NCBI GenBank assembly: GCA_046074645.1 | Contig: JBJTOP010000008.1 | Coordinates: forward strand, 1-64,000 | Reading direction: 5' to 3' | Length of the DNA: 64,000 nt | From: SXXK01 sp046074645 | Lineage (GTDB): Bacteria > Planctomycetota > Planctomycetia > Planctomycetales > Planctomycetaceae | Position numbers and translations under genes: made by a program | In this document: piece by piece, positions 35,976-44,807 of the stretch | Layout: the number at the start of each line of letters is the position of its first letter | Numbering within the stretch: position 1 is the first letter of the stretch | The notes under the pieces: generated by a model | Seen by the model: the letters and a program-made list of their open reading frames with translations, nothing else | Told to the model about the DNA's origin: nothing | The model's database searches: none

Positions 35976-36395
35976 GTGAGCCATACCCAGTTTGATCGCT
36001 CAGATTTTCATCATGCCGACAGTCACGGTCAGCAGACACGCGTTGTTTACCTGACGGGGCCGGGACGTCGATCGGGCTTGATCACCCGGATTCTTGCGGG
36101 GGTTGCTGCCATCGCGGTTGTGGGGGTGCTTGCGTCGTTTGCGGTGGTCTTTGCAGCGATTTTTGCTGCAGCACTGGTGTTGATTGTCATCGTTGCGACC
36201 GTGCGGCATCTCTGGTTGACGCTTACCGGCAAAACTTCCGGCGATCCGGCTGAGAGTGGCGTGAAGTTTTCCGGTCGGATCGTTGTCACGTCCACCGGTC
36301 CCGTCATCCGAAAATCCGCATCCACAACGGCACCAACGACTGTGATCGACGTCGCAGCCGCGGATCCTTCCAGGCTGCTGACAGACGACAAATGA
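35976..36395 (+). CDS. Small hydrophobic membrane protein, unknown function
   Basis: The protein has about 139 residues from the GTG at 35976 (GGAAG 6 nt upstream); the frame is open to 35937. A basic turn (GPGRRSGLITRI) leads into one long or two short hydrophobic helices ('LAGVAAIAVVGVLASFAVVFAAIFAAALVLIVIVATVRHLWLTL'). A Ser/Thr-rich tail follows. It has no known domain. It lies between the quinone reductase (same strand) and the convergent SNF2 helicase, whose end is 23 bp away. It is supported by the strong membrane segment and site spacing only. Confidence 0.55.
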   Translation: MSHTQFDRSDFHHADSHGQQTRVVYLTGPGRRSGLITRILAGVAAIAVVGVLASFAVVFAAIFAAALVLIVIVATVRHLWLTLTGKTSGDPAESGVKFSGRIVVTSTGPVIRKSASTTAPTTVIDVAAADPSRLLTDDK

Positions 36396-36418
36396 TGACG
36401 GGTTGACTGAAAACGGTG

Positions 36419-39400
36419 TCAGGAGAATAAAAGTTCCAGGTCTTCGACGGACAGATCCGACAGCAGACTGCTGCTCTCGTCCCCTGCAAGAATGGCATCC
36501 GCCAATTCTCGTTTCTGTTTCTGCAGTTCGGCGATTTTTTCTTCCACTGTGTCGCGGCAGATGAGTCGATAGGCGAAGACGGTTTTGGTTTGGCCGACGC
36601 GGTGAGCACGGTCGATGGCCTGAGCTTCCACGGCGGGGTTCCACCAGGGGTCGAGCAGAAAGACGTAGTCAGCGGCGGTGAGGTTAAGACCGAGGCCCCC
36701 GGCTTTGAGACTGATGAGGAACACAGGGCAATCGGCATCATCCTGGAAGCGATTAACGCGGGCTTTGCGGTCGCGGGTTTTGCCATCGAGGTATTCGTAG
36801 GTGACATTTTCGCGATCGAGGTGTTCACGAACGATGCTGAGCATGCTGGTGAACTGTGAGAAGACGAGGGCTTTGTGACCTTCAGAGATGAGTTCCTGCA
36901 GGTGGGGGACGAGCACATCGAGTTTTGCGTAGGGTTCGATGCTGTCGCCGCGTTTGAGCAGAGCAGGGTGGCAGGCGGCCTGGCGCAGGCGGAGGAGTGC
37001 TTCGAGGACGTGCATTCGCGTTCTGGCGATGCCCTGTTCCTGCACCATGCCGAGGAGTGAATCGCGGTAGTGCAGTTGCAGTTCGTCGTAGAGTCGACGC
37101 TGTTCCGATTCCATGTCGCAGTAGATGGTTTCTTCGAGCCGATCGGGGAGTTCTGCTGCGACCTGTTTTTTGGTGCGGCGGAGAATAAACGGGCGGAGAC
37201 CTTTGGCGACGACCTCGCGTGATTCGCGGCTGTCGGGATCGGCGATGTGTGTGCGGAATGCGGCGCTGCGGCCGAGCATTCCGGGGTTGAGGAATTCGAA
37301 GATGGACCAGAGGTCGCCGGCGTTGTTTTCGATGGGCGTACCGCTGAGTGCCAGTCGGAAGTTGCAGCGGAGCAATCGGGAGGCGCGGGCGATCTGAGAA
37401 GATGGATTTTTGATGGTTTGGGCTTCATCGAGCACAACGTAGTCGAAGTCGATGTCTTTGAGGACCGCGATGTCGCGACGGATGGTTCCGTAGGTGGTGA
37501 GTATCAGATGATGGCGGCTGAATTCGGTGCGAAGGTTAGCGCGTTCGAGTCCTGTGTATTCCATGACGCGAACGCTGGGGGCAAACCGCCCGCATTCGCT
37601 GGACCAGTTGAACATGAGCGATCGGGGGACGACGACGAGAGAAGGTAGCGGGTTGCCGACATCGTCGATTCGTCGCAGGAGCATCGCGAGGAACTGTACG
37701 GTTTTTCCGAGACCCATGTCGTCAGCAAGGCAGCCACCGAACTTGAAGTCGCTGAGGAACTGCATCCAGGAAAGTCCTTCTCGCTGGTAGGGACGCAGCT
37801 CACCGATGAAGGACGTGGGAACGGTGACTTCTCTGAGACCTGTGAAGCTGCGGAACCGTTCGCGCATCGATTCGAAGCCCTGATCGAGATCGACGTTGTC
37901 CTGGGCGGCGAGGAGTGCATCGAGCAGTGCGGCCTGGGAGGTGGCGAACCGCATACCGGTTTCTGTGTTGGTGCCGAGCCCTGAAATCATGCCGATCTGT
38001 TCGAGCCATTCTTCGGGGAGAATGCCCAGCGAGCCGTCGTCGAGGCGGACGGTGGAATCGCCGCGTTCGAGCGCTCGCAGGAGTTCCGGGAAGGACACGG
38101 AGCGACCTTCGAAGTCCACATCGGTGTGCACATCGAACCAGTCCACGTCCGTGCTGACTCGAAAACGCAGCCCACCAGCCTGGCGAACCCGACTGCCGTC
38201 TGCGAAGACGTTCCAGCCGGTTTCCACGAGTTCCCGGACGGCGCGTCCGAGATCCCGACGGGCGATTTCAACATTGACGGTCTGCTTCAGATCTCCGAGA
38301 CGTCTGCGGAAACCCACTTGTCGCAGCTTTTCCCAGCAGGCAGATTCTGTGGCGCGATCGCGAATGATGCAGCGATTGCTTTCGCGCTGTACGACTGCCC
38401 AGCGGGCGCTGCTGCCGGAGACGGGGGTACCGAGATATTCGAAGATGACTTCGGCATTGAGCGAATCGTTGCGCCAGCGAGTCATTGGGGGCGCGGAAAT
38501 GCGGAGCATTGGCGCGGGCTGTGTGCGGACTTCTTCGAGCTGCAGTTCTTTGGGCAGATCGAGCCGGGGCAGGGAAGGAATGTCGAGCAGACGATCGACG
38601 AAGTCGTGCTGGTCGTTTTCGGGGATGATGAGTGGTCCGCCGGTTGCCAGCATTCGCATCCATTCGGGGGCACCGAAATCGCGAAGCAGGGCGATGGAGT
38701 CGCTGGTGACCACGAAGCCACCGGAAATGACGAGCGGCACGTCGGCCAGTTCGAGTGATTCTTCGTTGCGAACGAGCAGACCTATGACACGCCAGCCTTC
38801 AGAGTCGGTGTCGCGTCGGACGCGGATGGTGAGTTCCCAGGGTTCGCCGGCGTCCCATTCCAGCAATTGTTCGCCGGCCTCGTCGCTTCCCAGAATCCGT
38901 AATCGCCGACTGCGACACATATCCGGCAACAGGAGTTGTCCGAGTTCGAAAGGGATCTGAAATCGATGGGCGGAGGTGCGCAGTTCGGCCTGTTGGGTGG
39001 ACCAGTTGGCGCGTTCGGGGATGGCACCGGCGAGGTAGGACAGGAAGGTGCGATCATCCTCGTGCTCGATGTGATCGAGTTCACCGGGGCGAACTTTGAG
39101 CGGCTTGATTTTGCCCCATTGTCCGCCTGCCCGACGCTGCCGCTGAGAGGCCTGAACGACCAGCCTGTCAGTGCTGCGGCTGGCTTCAACATCGACTTCG
39201 TAAAAGATCTGACGCTCTTCAGGATCCGACTTGCTGCGGCCGTCCGGAGCTCCGTTCATGTCTTCGGAGAGTGAAGCGAGGCGGAGTTCCCAGGGACGCT
39301 GTGCGCGCTGTACGGGGGCCGTACGGGGGCGGGCCTTGCCACGAGGGATCCGGGAGTCTCCGTCGGGGTCGGTACCAGTTTCCAGGTCGTCAAGGAGCGC

Positions 39401-39730
39401 CGGAAGGGTGGATGCCGGAGGAACAAACGGAGTGAGCCTGCCGGGACGCAGGGCGGGGTTGACGAAGCCCTTCTGGTCGGCCGCGAGCACTGTTGCCCAC
39501 AGATGTCGGCAGACTTTGCTTTTTACGAACTGTTCGCAGGTACAGAACAACCCGATGTCTTCGGGCTGGTACCGCAAATGAGTCTGGTACTCGGTGCCGT
39601 CCAGCACCAGTCCGTACAAATTCTCTGGCGTCACGCGAATCAGCGAAACACGTTCTGCCTCCACGTATGCTGCACCGCGATGCCGAATGTCCGCCCGGAA
39701 ACGCTGCTGCAGAAGCTCTGCAAGTGTCAT
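36419..39730 (-). CDS. SNF2-family DNA helicase with SWIM zinc finger
   Basis: This 1103-residue Swi2/Snf2 ATPase translocates on double-stranded DNA and may remodel protein-DNA complexes. An N-terminal SWIM finger is seen as CTC-x8-CRH (Cys63, Cys65, Cys74, His76). A long middle region of SNF2_assoc type precedes the ATPase. Motor motifs include I (CLADDMGLGKTVQ), II (VLDEAQTIKN, a DEAQ box), III (LALSGTPIEN), V (LISLKAGGLGLNLTAADYVFLLDPWWNPAVE) and VI (QAIDRAHRVGQTKTV). It resembles HepA/RapA-like bacterial SNF2 proteins. Monocistronic in this view, with mraZ 420 bp upstream on the same strand. Confidence 0.95.
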   Translation of the reverse strand: MTLAELLQQRFRADIRHRGAAYVEAERVSLIRVTPENLYGLVLDGTEYQTHLRYQPEDIGLFCTCEQFVKSKVCRHLWATVLAADQKGFVNPALRPGRLTPFVPPASTLPALLDDLETGTDPDGDSRIPRGKARPRTAPVQRAQRPWELRLASLSEDMNGAPDGRSKSDPEERQIFYEVDVEASRSTDRLVVQASQRQRRAGGQWGKIKPLKVRPGELDHIEHEDDRTFLSYLAGAIPERANWSTQQAELRTSAHRFQIPFELGQLLLPDMCRSRRLRILGSDEAGEQLLEWDAGEPWELTIRVRRDTDSEGWRVIGLLVRNEESLELADVPLVISGGFVVTSDSIALLRDFGAPEWMRMLATGGPLIIPENDQHDFVDRLLDIPSLPRLDLPKELQLEEVRTQPAPMLRISAPPMTRWRNDSLNAEVIFEYLGTPVSGSSARWAVVQRESNRCIIRDRATESACWEKLRQVGFRRRLGDLKQTVNVEIARRDLGRAVRELVETGWNVFADGSRVRQAGGLRFRVSTDVDWFDVHTDVDFEGRSVSFPELLRALERGDSTVRLDDGSLGILPEEWLEQIGMISGLGTNTETGMRFATSQAALLDALLAAQDNVDLDQGFESMRERFRSFTGLREVTVPTSFIGELRPYQREGLSWMQFLSDFKFGGCLADDMGLGKTVQFLAMLLRRIDDVGNPLPSLVVVPRSLMFNWSSECGRFAPSVRVMEYTGLERANLRTEFSRHHLILTTYGTIRRDIAVLKDIDFDYVVLDEAQTIKNPSSQIARASRLLRCNFRLALSGTPIENNAGDLWSIFEFLNPGMLGRSAAFRTHIADPDSRESREVVAKGLRPFILRRTKKQVAAELPDRLEETIYCDMESEQRRLYDELQLHYRDSLLGMVQEQGIARTRMHVLEALLRLRQAACHPALLKRGDSIEPYAKLDVLVPHLQELISEGHKALVFSQFTSMLSIVREHLDRENVTYEYLDGKTRDRKARVNRFQDDADCPVFLISLKAGGLGLNLTAADYVFLLDPWWNPAVEAQAIDRAHRVGQTKTVFAYRLICRDTVEEKIAELQKQKRELADAILAGDESSSLLSDLSVEDLELLFS

Positions 39731-40150
39731 AGGTTGCGTCAGCTGGTCCAGTTAAACCCGAGGTGCAAAGAGCACCTCAATCTGTTTGGAAGTTGCCCCC
39801 CCGCACACCACAAATCACCGACGGACCAGAGACATCCTGTCCCACCTGACGGCGAACGCAGAGTTCGGCGGACCGAGGAGCATAATGGATTTGGGGTTGC
39901 CTGACCAGAACAGGTCGAAGGATTCGCACGGGCGAACAGGTAAAAAAATCGGATCGAAGAGAAAAGAGCGGCGTCCCTGCCAAAATACCGTCCCTGAGGA
40001 AGCTTTCGGCCAGTCGGCGGTCGTGTTGAGTGAGCCGTGACTGTCGTGAGGGAATGTCGTTGAACTGCGCTCTTTTCTGCTTCGATCCGTTCTGCATCCA
40101 TTCCAAAAGCAGGATTTCAGCACCGAATTCCCATCCCGTTTGACTCCGTT
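39731..40150. other. Intergenic region with inverted-repeat element
   Basis: The 420 bp between the SNF2 and mraZ genes have no credible coding frame. They contain a long inverted repeat at 39950-40089 and a small hairpin near 39903-39915 (CCTG...CAGG). Confidence 0.6.
39950..40089. repeat. 140-bp inverted-repeat (MITE-like) element
   Basis: The left arm 39950-39970 (CGGATCGAAGAGAAAAGAGCG) pairs with the right arm 40068-40089, whose reverse complement differs only by one extra C. The 97 bp between the arms are unrelated to either arm. The pairing is too long for chance in so short a region. It could be a non-autonomous element, or a long hairpin at the 3' end of mraZ mRNA, but no flanking duplication is clear. 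Confidence 0.7.
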
Positions 40151-40621
40151 TTATTCCGTCAGCTGACGAAACAGCTCGCCAAACTCCGGCATCTCGGCTC
40201 GCAACACGTCATTCCACGCACCCGGCTGCCAGATTTCCACACAAATCACTGCCCCCACTACCACGACCTCGCGCCCCGCATCCACCCCGAGAAATGGCCG
40301 AAATCCCTCTGGTATCAACAGCCGCGAACGATTTGCCAGCTTCACAGACTGATGCCGCGTGGACAACAACCTCCCCAGCCGCTGCACCTCGCTCGACCGC
40401 TGCTCCATCCGGCCCGATTCCAGCTTTTGCCGCAGCAGGCTCACGCCGCTGTCCAGCTTCCGCTGCCATTCCTCAGGTCGCCACAAACTCAAACAACCAG
40501 CACGCTCCTTCGCCACAACAACCCCACCATCCTCGTCCGAAACCTCCTGCGCAAGCTCTGCAGGAAGCATCAGACGATGCCGATCGTCAATCGTCCGCCA
40601 ATACTCACCCGTCAAAAACAT
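40151..40621 (-). CDS. mraZ: MraZ transcriptional regulator (orphan)
   Basis: This 156-residue protein has two AbrB-like DNA-binding domains. It begins MFLTGEYWRTIDDRHRLMLPAEL, the family's usual start, and the second domain has 'ANRSRLLIPEGFRPFLGVD'. In most bacteria MraZ heads and represses the division-and-wall cluster (mraW/rsmH, ftsL, ftsI). Here the next gene on the strand is the SNF2 helicase, so it is detached from that cluster. That fits planctomycetes, many of which lack ftsZ and an intact dcw cluster. GAGGG lies about 6 nt before the ATG. Confidence 0.9.
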   Translation of the reverse strand: MFLTGEYWRTIDDRHRLMLPAELAQEVSDEDGGVVVAKERAGCLSLWRPEEWQRKLDSGVSLLRQKLESGRMEQRSSEVQRLGRLLSTRHQSVKLANRSRLLIPEGFRPFLGVDAGREVVVVGAVICVEIWQPGAWNDVLRAEMPEFGELFRQLTE

Positions 40622-40940
40622 CGCCCACCCTCAAGGTCACGGCTGTGCGAAATCGCGTTTCACCGCCATTGTCTCATCATGCCGCGGTTTGGCGGCAATT
40701 GCGAGCACTTAAGGGCTGAAATCCCACTTTTGTTGTATTTTAAAAGATCACTTTGGGCTGAAATCCCACAAAGTGGCCACAGCATACGCGGCAGGAGACC
40801 ACTGGGCAAGCATTCCCCGCCCATCACGGAATCGAATTTTCCGAATTTACCGATCACGACAGAAAAGAAGAGACCCCCGTCGAAAGGAACAATGGGCAAT
40901 TACCGCCGCCTTTCAACAGAAATACAGGGTCCTCAGAGTC
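40622..40940. other. Region upstream of mraZ with repeated GGGCTGAAATCCCAC
   Basis: This 319-bp region has no convincing gene. The 15-mer GGGCTGAAATCCCAC occurs at 40713-40727 and 40755-40769, 42 bp apart. On the mraZ strand both read GTGGGATTTCAGCCC. The second is inside a hairpin (CACTTTG with CAAAGTG). They could be MraZ operators (known boxes contain TGGG) or a dispersed repeat. Confidence 0.55.
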
Positions 40941-40961
40941 AAAAGGTGCATGGCACCTTTT
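40941..40961. repeat. Isolated RAYT-type palindrome at a gene breakpoint
   Basis: A perfect 9-bp stem AAAAGGTGC / GCACCTTTT with loop ATG is the inverse orientation of the palindromes at 63-150 and 21806. It ends at the base where similarity to a DUF1559 protein begins, so it marks the 5' breakpoint of the truncated gene. Confidence 0.85.
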
Positions 40962-41442
40962 GAGCGGAAGTGGCTTTGTGAAAGGTGTTTACGGTGATCC
41001 TGATGTGTTTTGCTGCGGGCTGTGTGCTTCCGGCAGTTACAACGTGATTACCTACACCTATGGTGGAGCACCGGGACTCGACACAACACAGATGTTCTCT
41101 GCGACAAATCAGGTTCCAGGTACCTTTGGCGGCAATGTGAGCGCCCCGAATCGCTGGGCTGACCCGGATAACAGCAGCGGAGTGTCTGGTCCGCCGAACA
41201 TGACGGCCACAAACGCAAAGAACATCATCAACAACAACAACAACCCGAAAGGCGGACCTGCCGATTGCCCATGGAATGTCAATAACTGCGGTCCAAACGA
41301 CGAACCATTCAGTCTGCACACCGGTGGTTGTCAGGCAGTCCTCGCCGATGGATCCGTGCGGTTCCTTTCAGAGAATCTGGACAGGCAGATTATTCGTCGC
41401 ATCTGTAATCCGGGCGACGGCGAAGTCGTCGGTGAATTCTGA
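40960..41442 (+). pseudogene. DUF1559 (H-x9-DG) protein, 5'-truncated
   Basis: The frame encodes about 160 residues matching only the C-terminal part of planctomycete DUF1559 prepilin-like proteins. The signature is HTGGCQAVLADGSVRF (His, nine residues, Asp-Gly) followed by 'LDRQIIRRICNPGDGEVVGEF'. The expected N-terminal prepilin cleavage site and hydrophobic helix are absent, and upstream DNA has no matching frame. The only in-frame start is a TTG inside the palindrome. It is therefore probably a dead remnant, although the remaining frame carries no stop. 'NIINNNNN' is a short Asn run. Confidence 0.8.
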
Positions 41443-41526
41443 AATCCAGCGCCGTTTCAGCAGAAACAGCATTCAACCGTCGCGGCCTGCAACCGCGACT
41501 TTTTTCTGCGCCACCCCCTGAAAACG

Positions 41527-41563
41527 AACAGAGGTCCTGGCAGGCACTGCCGGGACCTCTGTT
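41527..41563 (-). terminator. Strong hairpin terminator of the peroxiredoxin gene
   Basis: AACAGAGGTCC-T-GGCAG, loop GCA, CTGCC-G-GGACCTCTGTT forms a 17-bp stem with one G-T pair. It lies 28 bp after the peroxiredoxin stop. On that strand it is followed by a T-rich stretch (CGTTTTC). Confidence 0.8.
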
Positions 41564-41591
41564 GGCATTTGATTCTTTGTTGAGCGAGCGA

Positions 41592-42140
41592 TCAGTTCAG
41601 CGTCTGCTGGCCGGGTTTCCAGTTGCAGGGGCAGAGTTTGTCTGTCTGGAGGGCATCGAGCACCCGCAGGACTTCGTCCACGTTGCGGCCCACTCCCAGA
41701 TCGTGAACGGCCAGCCATCGCAGGACACCCTGAGGATCAATCAGGTAGACACCGCGGTAGGCAATGCCCTTGCTGCAGTCGAGGACATCATAGGCCGCAG
41801 ACAGCTGATGGCTGGTGTCGCCGATCATCAGGTGTTTGAGAGCACCCAGTTCTTTGTGGGAATCGCACCAGCCTTTGTGAGAGAATACGCTGTCGGTGCT
41901 GGCGGTGAGCACAACCGTGCTGCGATCTGAGAACTCACCGAGAGCCTTATCGAAAGCGATGATTTCGGTTGGACACACAAAGGTGAAGTCCAGCGGATAG
42001 AAGTACAGGCAAACCCATTTGCCGTGGTAATCGGACAGCTTCAGATTCTGAAACTGACCATCCGTGTTGTCCTTTGTCCGATCATACGCCTGCAGTGCCA
42101 GTTCGGCTCCCGGAGCAGGTTGACCGATGCGAATGCCCAT
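41592..42140 (-). CDS. 2-Cys peroxiredoxin (AhpC/TSA family)
   Basis: This 182-residue peroxidase reduces hydrogen peroxide and organic peroxides. The peroxidatic Cys is in the canonical FYPLDFTFVCPTE, and the resolving Cys lies near the C-terminus in 'LCPCNWKPGQQTLN', as in typical 2-Cys (Prx1/AhpC) enzymes. The ATG at 42140 is chosen because homologues begin at 'IRIGQPAP' and AAGG precedes it by about 9 nt. An in-frame extension to 42251 is unlikely to be translated. A strong terminator follows, so it is monocistronic. No AhpF is adjacent. Confidence 0.94.
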   Translation of the reverse strand: MGIRIGQPAPGAELALQAYDRTKDNTDGQFQNLKLSDYHGKWVCLYFYPLDFTFVCPTEIIAFDKALGEFSDRSTVVLTASTDSVFSHKGWCDSHKELGALKHLMIGDTSHQLSAAYDVLDCSKGIAYRGVYLIDPQGVLRWLAVHDLGVGRNVDEVLRVLDALQTDKLCPCNWKPGQQTLN

Positions 42141-42305
42141 CGTTTTTGCCTTCTGAAGGAAAAAAAACACATCGAGCCACCCGTCGCAAACAGTGCGACT
42201 GCTGGACTCGCTTGCCAGGCTGGAGTATAGGCGGGCAGGGCTGATGTTCAACGGCGTTCGGGGAGACGGGATTGAAACGCCTGGAATTTCGGGACTGCAG
42301 GATTT

Positions 42306-43402
42306 CTACCAGTGCTCAACCGGTCCGTTTGGCACTTTGAGCAGTGCCGTTGGAATCGGGCGGATCCGCTCCCCATGTCGCTCCCGGATCGCCCCCACCA
42401 ACTCCGCAAACTCGTCTGCCGACTCAAACCTTCTCAGTCGATCTTCCAGATCTTCGGGAATCCCCAGCCTTGCCCCGTACCAGGCGACGAACTTCCGAAA
42501 CAACACACACGCCCGCTCGTGGTGCTGTTCTCGCATCAATTCAAAATGCTGCCGCAGAAATTCCACCTGCTCGTCAGCAGCAGGCTGCAGCTCCTCTTTT
42601 CCCCAAACTCTCTGCCTGAGTCTCCGGAAGATCCATGGATCGAGCATTGCACCGCGTCCGATCGCCACTGCGGCGCAGCCGGTCTCACGGATCATTGCGA
42701 ACGCATCTTCGGGTGTTCTGACATCGCCGTTTGCGATCACCGGCATCGACCTGACCGCCGCCACTACGGCGCGAATACCGTCTCGATTGACACTTCCGTG
42801 GAACCCCTGAGCACGCGTGCGGCCGTGAATGGTGACTGCCGCCACTCCCGCGGCCTCGAAGGCTGCCGCAAGAACCGGAGCGGTCAGGTTGTTGGCATCC
42901 CACCCGAGTCGCATTTTTACGGTCACCGGCAAGCTCACCGCGGTGATGACGGCCTCCACCATGTGCACCGCCCCGTCACATTGCACATCAGCCTCGCGCC
43001 ACCACCCGAACCGTTCACCTTTGCCATCGGACATCCCATATTGATATCGATGCCCTCGTAGCCGTGTTCCTGCAGCCAGATGGCGGCACGCACCAGATCG
43101 GGAGTACTCCCGCTGAAAATCTGCACTGACAATGGCCGATCCTCGGCGGAGGTCGCCACCAGTTCCAGAGACCGCGGACGCTGTGAGCACAGCATGGTTG
43201 CCTGAACCAGATCCGTGGTTGCCAGTCCCAGCCCGCCCAGCCGCCGCAGGACTGTTCGAAAGGCCAGATGGGTGTAGCCAGCGAGCGGCGCGAGGAAGAA
43301 CCGCGAGGAAAATTCCCGGGGGCCGATCCGCAGCGGAGTTCGGCAGAACTGCTCAATCGGATCCGCGGTTTCGTTCACGCTTGTCACCTCTGTCGCCTTC
43401 AT
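42306..43402 (-). pseudogene. dusB: tRNA-dihydrouridine synthase, frameshifted
   Basis: Two overlapping frames together encode one DusB-like flavoenzyme that reduces uridines in tRNA D-loops. The first begins at 43402 ('FFLAPLAGYTHLAFRTVLRRLGG') and holds the catalytic Cys in DINMGCPMAKVNGSGGGARLM. The second gives 'VEAVITAVSLPVTVKMRLGWD', 'VTIHGRTRAQGFHG', 'VIANGDVRTPEDA' and 'AVAIGRGAMLDPWIF'. The switch is at a G4 run (complement of 42971-42974); one more G would restore a continuous chain. The ATG at 43402 overlaps the uridine kinase stop (ATGA). It may be a real mutation, a sequencing error or, less likely, slippage. Confidence 0.85.
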
Positions 43403-44028
43403 CGACGCTCCTGCAGCCATGCACACAATTTCGCCGTCAGCAATTCCACCGCGACTGGATTGTCTTCGCTCCATGGAATCCAGATGTCCGCATAGCGACG
43501 GCTGGGTTGCACATGCTCTTCGTGCATCGGTCGCACCGACCGCTGATACTGCTCGGCAACGGATTCCAGCGAACGACCACGTTCCCGGATATCTCGGAGT
43601 GTGCGGCGAAGCAGGCGGAGATCGGCAGGAGTGTCCACAAAGACCTTCAGATCAAGCCTTGTTCGAATTTCGGCGATTGCCAGCAGCAGGATACCTTCCA
43701 GCAGCAGGATTCGTCGCGGTTGCAGATGTTCGGTGGCGGATTTTCGACGATGCGTTGCGAAGTCATAGATCGGCCGCTGCACCGACTCTCCCCGCCGCAG
43801 ACTGTCCAGCTGCGAAACAAACAGAGCATTGTCCAGAGACTCGGGATGATCCCAGTTGCCAGTGCCGTCCGGAAACTTTGGCAGGCAGTTGAGGTCATGG
43901 TAGTACCAGTCGTGACAGACGTGTGTGATATGAGCACCCGCGGGTCCCCGCAACAGTCGCTCCACGATCGTCGATTTCCCGGAACCACTCCCGCCAGCGA
44001 TTCCCAGAAGCAGTATTGGCCCCGTCAT
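43399..44028 (-). CDS. udk: Uridine kinase
   Basis: This 209-residue pyrimidine-salvage enzyme phosphorylates uridine and cytidine. The P-loop GGSGSGKS is at residues 12-19. The substrate-binding region is 'HDWYYHDLNCLPKFPDGTGNWDHPESLDNALF' (family: YY.D....NFDHPDA) with 'YDFATHRR'. 'ILLLEGILLL' is the usual strand-5 segment, and the LID-like 'RLLRRTLRDIRERGRS' follows. It starts the coupled pair udk-dus (ATGA overlap). Such a pair of nucleoside and tRNA-uridine enzymes may be chance packing. Confidence 0.95.
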   Translation of the reverse strand: MTGPILLLGIAGGSGSGKSTIVERLLRGPAGAHITHVCHDWYYHDLNCLPKFPDGTGNWDHPESLDNALFVSQLDSLRRGESVQRPIYDFATHRRKSATEHLQPRRILLLEGILLLAIAEIRTRLDLKVFVDTPADLRLLRRTLRDIRERGRSLESVAEQYQRSVRPMHEEHVQPSRRYADIWIPWSEDNPVAVELLTAKLCAWLQERR

Positions 44029-44384
44029 TCTTGACTCCCAAATGCAAACGCCGCGGGAAAGACCCTTCCTGCAATGGCTGCCAGTTCCGGCAGTTTATCG
44101 GGCTGTTGCAGTCAATTGAAACGTGGCCTGCAATGCAGCTTGAGCTGCCTCAACGGAAAAAGGAAAACCATTCGTCGATTTTTCAGGGAGAATTCATATT
44201 TCCATCCATCAACGAAATTTACAATAACTGCTTCTGCCAGCAGGAATTCGGAGGTGCGCTTTGCAGATCGCTTTCCAGCTCACCCAAAAGCCCGGCAAAA
44301 CCACTACCCACCGAAACGTCTGTTGCATTCCGGCAGATTTTGCTGATATCCTCAGCACTGCCTGACAACGGCGTGGAGGATGGC
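44029..44384. other. Divergent intergenic region
   Basis: The 356 bp upstream of udk (-) and the lipoprotein gene (+) have an open frame on the + strand without recognisable content. TACAAT at about 44219 could be a -10 box, but no good -35 box precedes it. Confidence 0.5.
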
Positions 44385-44750
44385 ATGAGAGAGTATTTCA
44401 ACGGGCAACCGATTCAACGGCCGGAAATCCGGGCAAAATATGCTCGATTGCCGCTGCTGTTGCTGCTTTGCGCTCTGCCAGGCTGTCTCAACCCCGCGTT
44501 CACTCGGCTTCCCACCTGGCAAGTCTGGTCCCGCTCCGCAGAAACTCAGGCCTTTGAGCAGCATTATCCGTTTCCCGATCCCGACACAGGCCCATCAACC
44601 GAAGGCAACCCTCGCGACTTTGACCGGCCACGAACGGCCGTTCGCAGGGCCGCCGAGCAGCGAGTATTCCAGGGAATTCCCGCCGGACCGGAATCCAAAC
44701 CTCAGTCCAGCAGTCCACGACGAGGCAACCGCTGGAAATCATCGCTGTAG
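44385..44750 (+). CDS. Small putative lipoprotein, unknown function
   Basis: The protein has 121 residues. The ATG at 44385 is chosen from a clear GGAGG 5-10 nt upstream; the frame is open to 44016 but the extension looks non-coding. The N-terminus 'KYARLPLLLLLCALPGC' is a lipoprotein signal with Cys near residue 28. The mature part is polar and Pro/Arg/Ser-rich, with no domain. It precedes the coiled-coil membrane-protein gene by 57 bp on the same strand and is probably co-transcribed, so both may serve the envelope. Confidence 0.7.
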   Translation: MREYFNGQPIQRPEIRAKYARLPLLLLLCALPGCLNPAFTRLPTWQVWSRSAETQAFEQHYPFPDPDTGPSTEGNPRDFDRPRTAVRRAAEQRVFQGIPAGPESKPQSSSPRRGNRWKSSL

Positions 44751-44807
44751 ACCACGACCAGCGGCCTGCAGCCTTTCAGGTTTTCACACTTCGCAAGTCC
44801 TTCACCA

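Noticed and set aside
39739..40123. Several overlapping minus-strand frames upstream of the SNF2 gene
   Set aside because: They overlap each other in different frames, have no recognisable protein, and cover the inverted-repeat element.
42306..43402. Programmed frameshifting in dusB
   Set aside because: The family is not known for it, no stimulatory stem or internal binding site is evident, and a homopolymer deletion explains it more simply.
44016..44384. N-terminal extension of the small lipoprotein gene
   Set aside because: The extension would hide the lipobox, lacks a binding site, and GGAGG directly supports the ATG at 44385.
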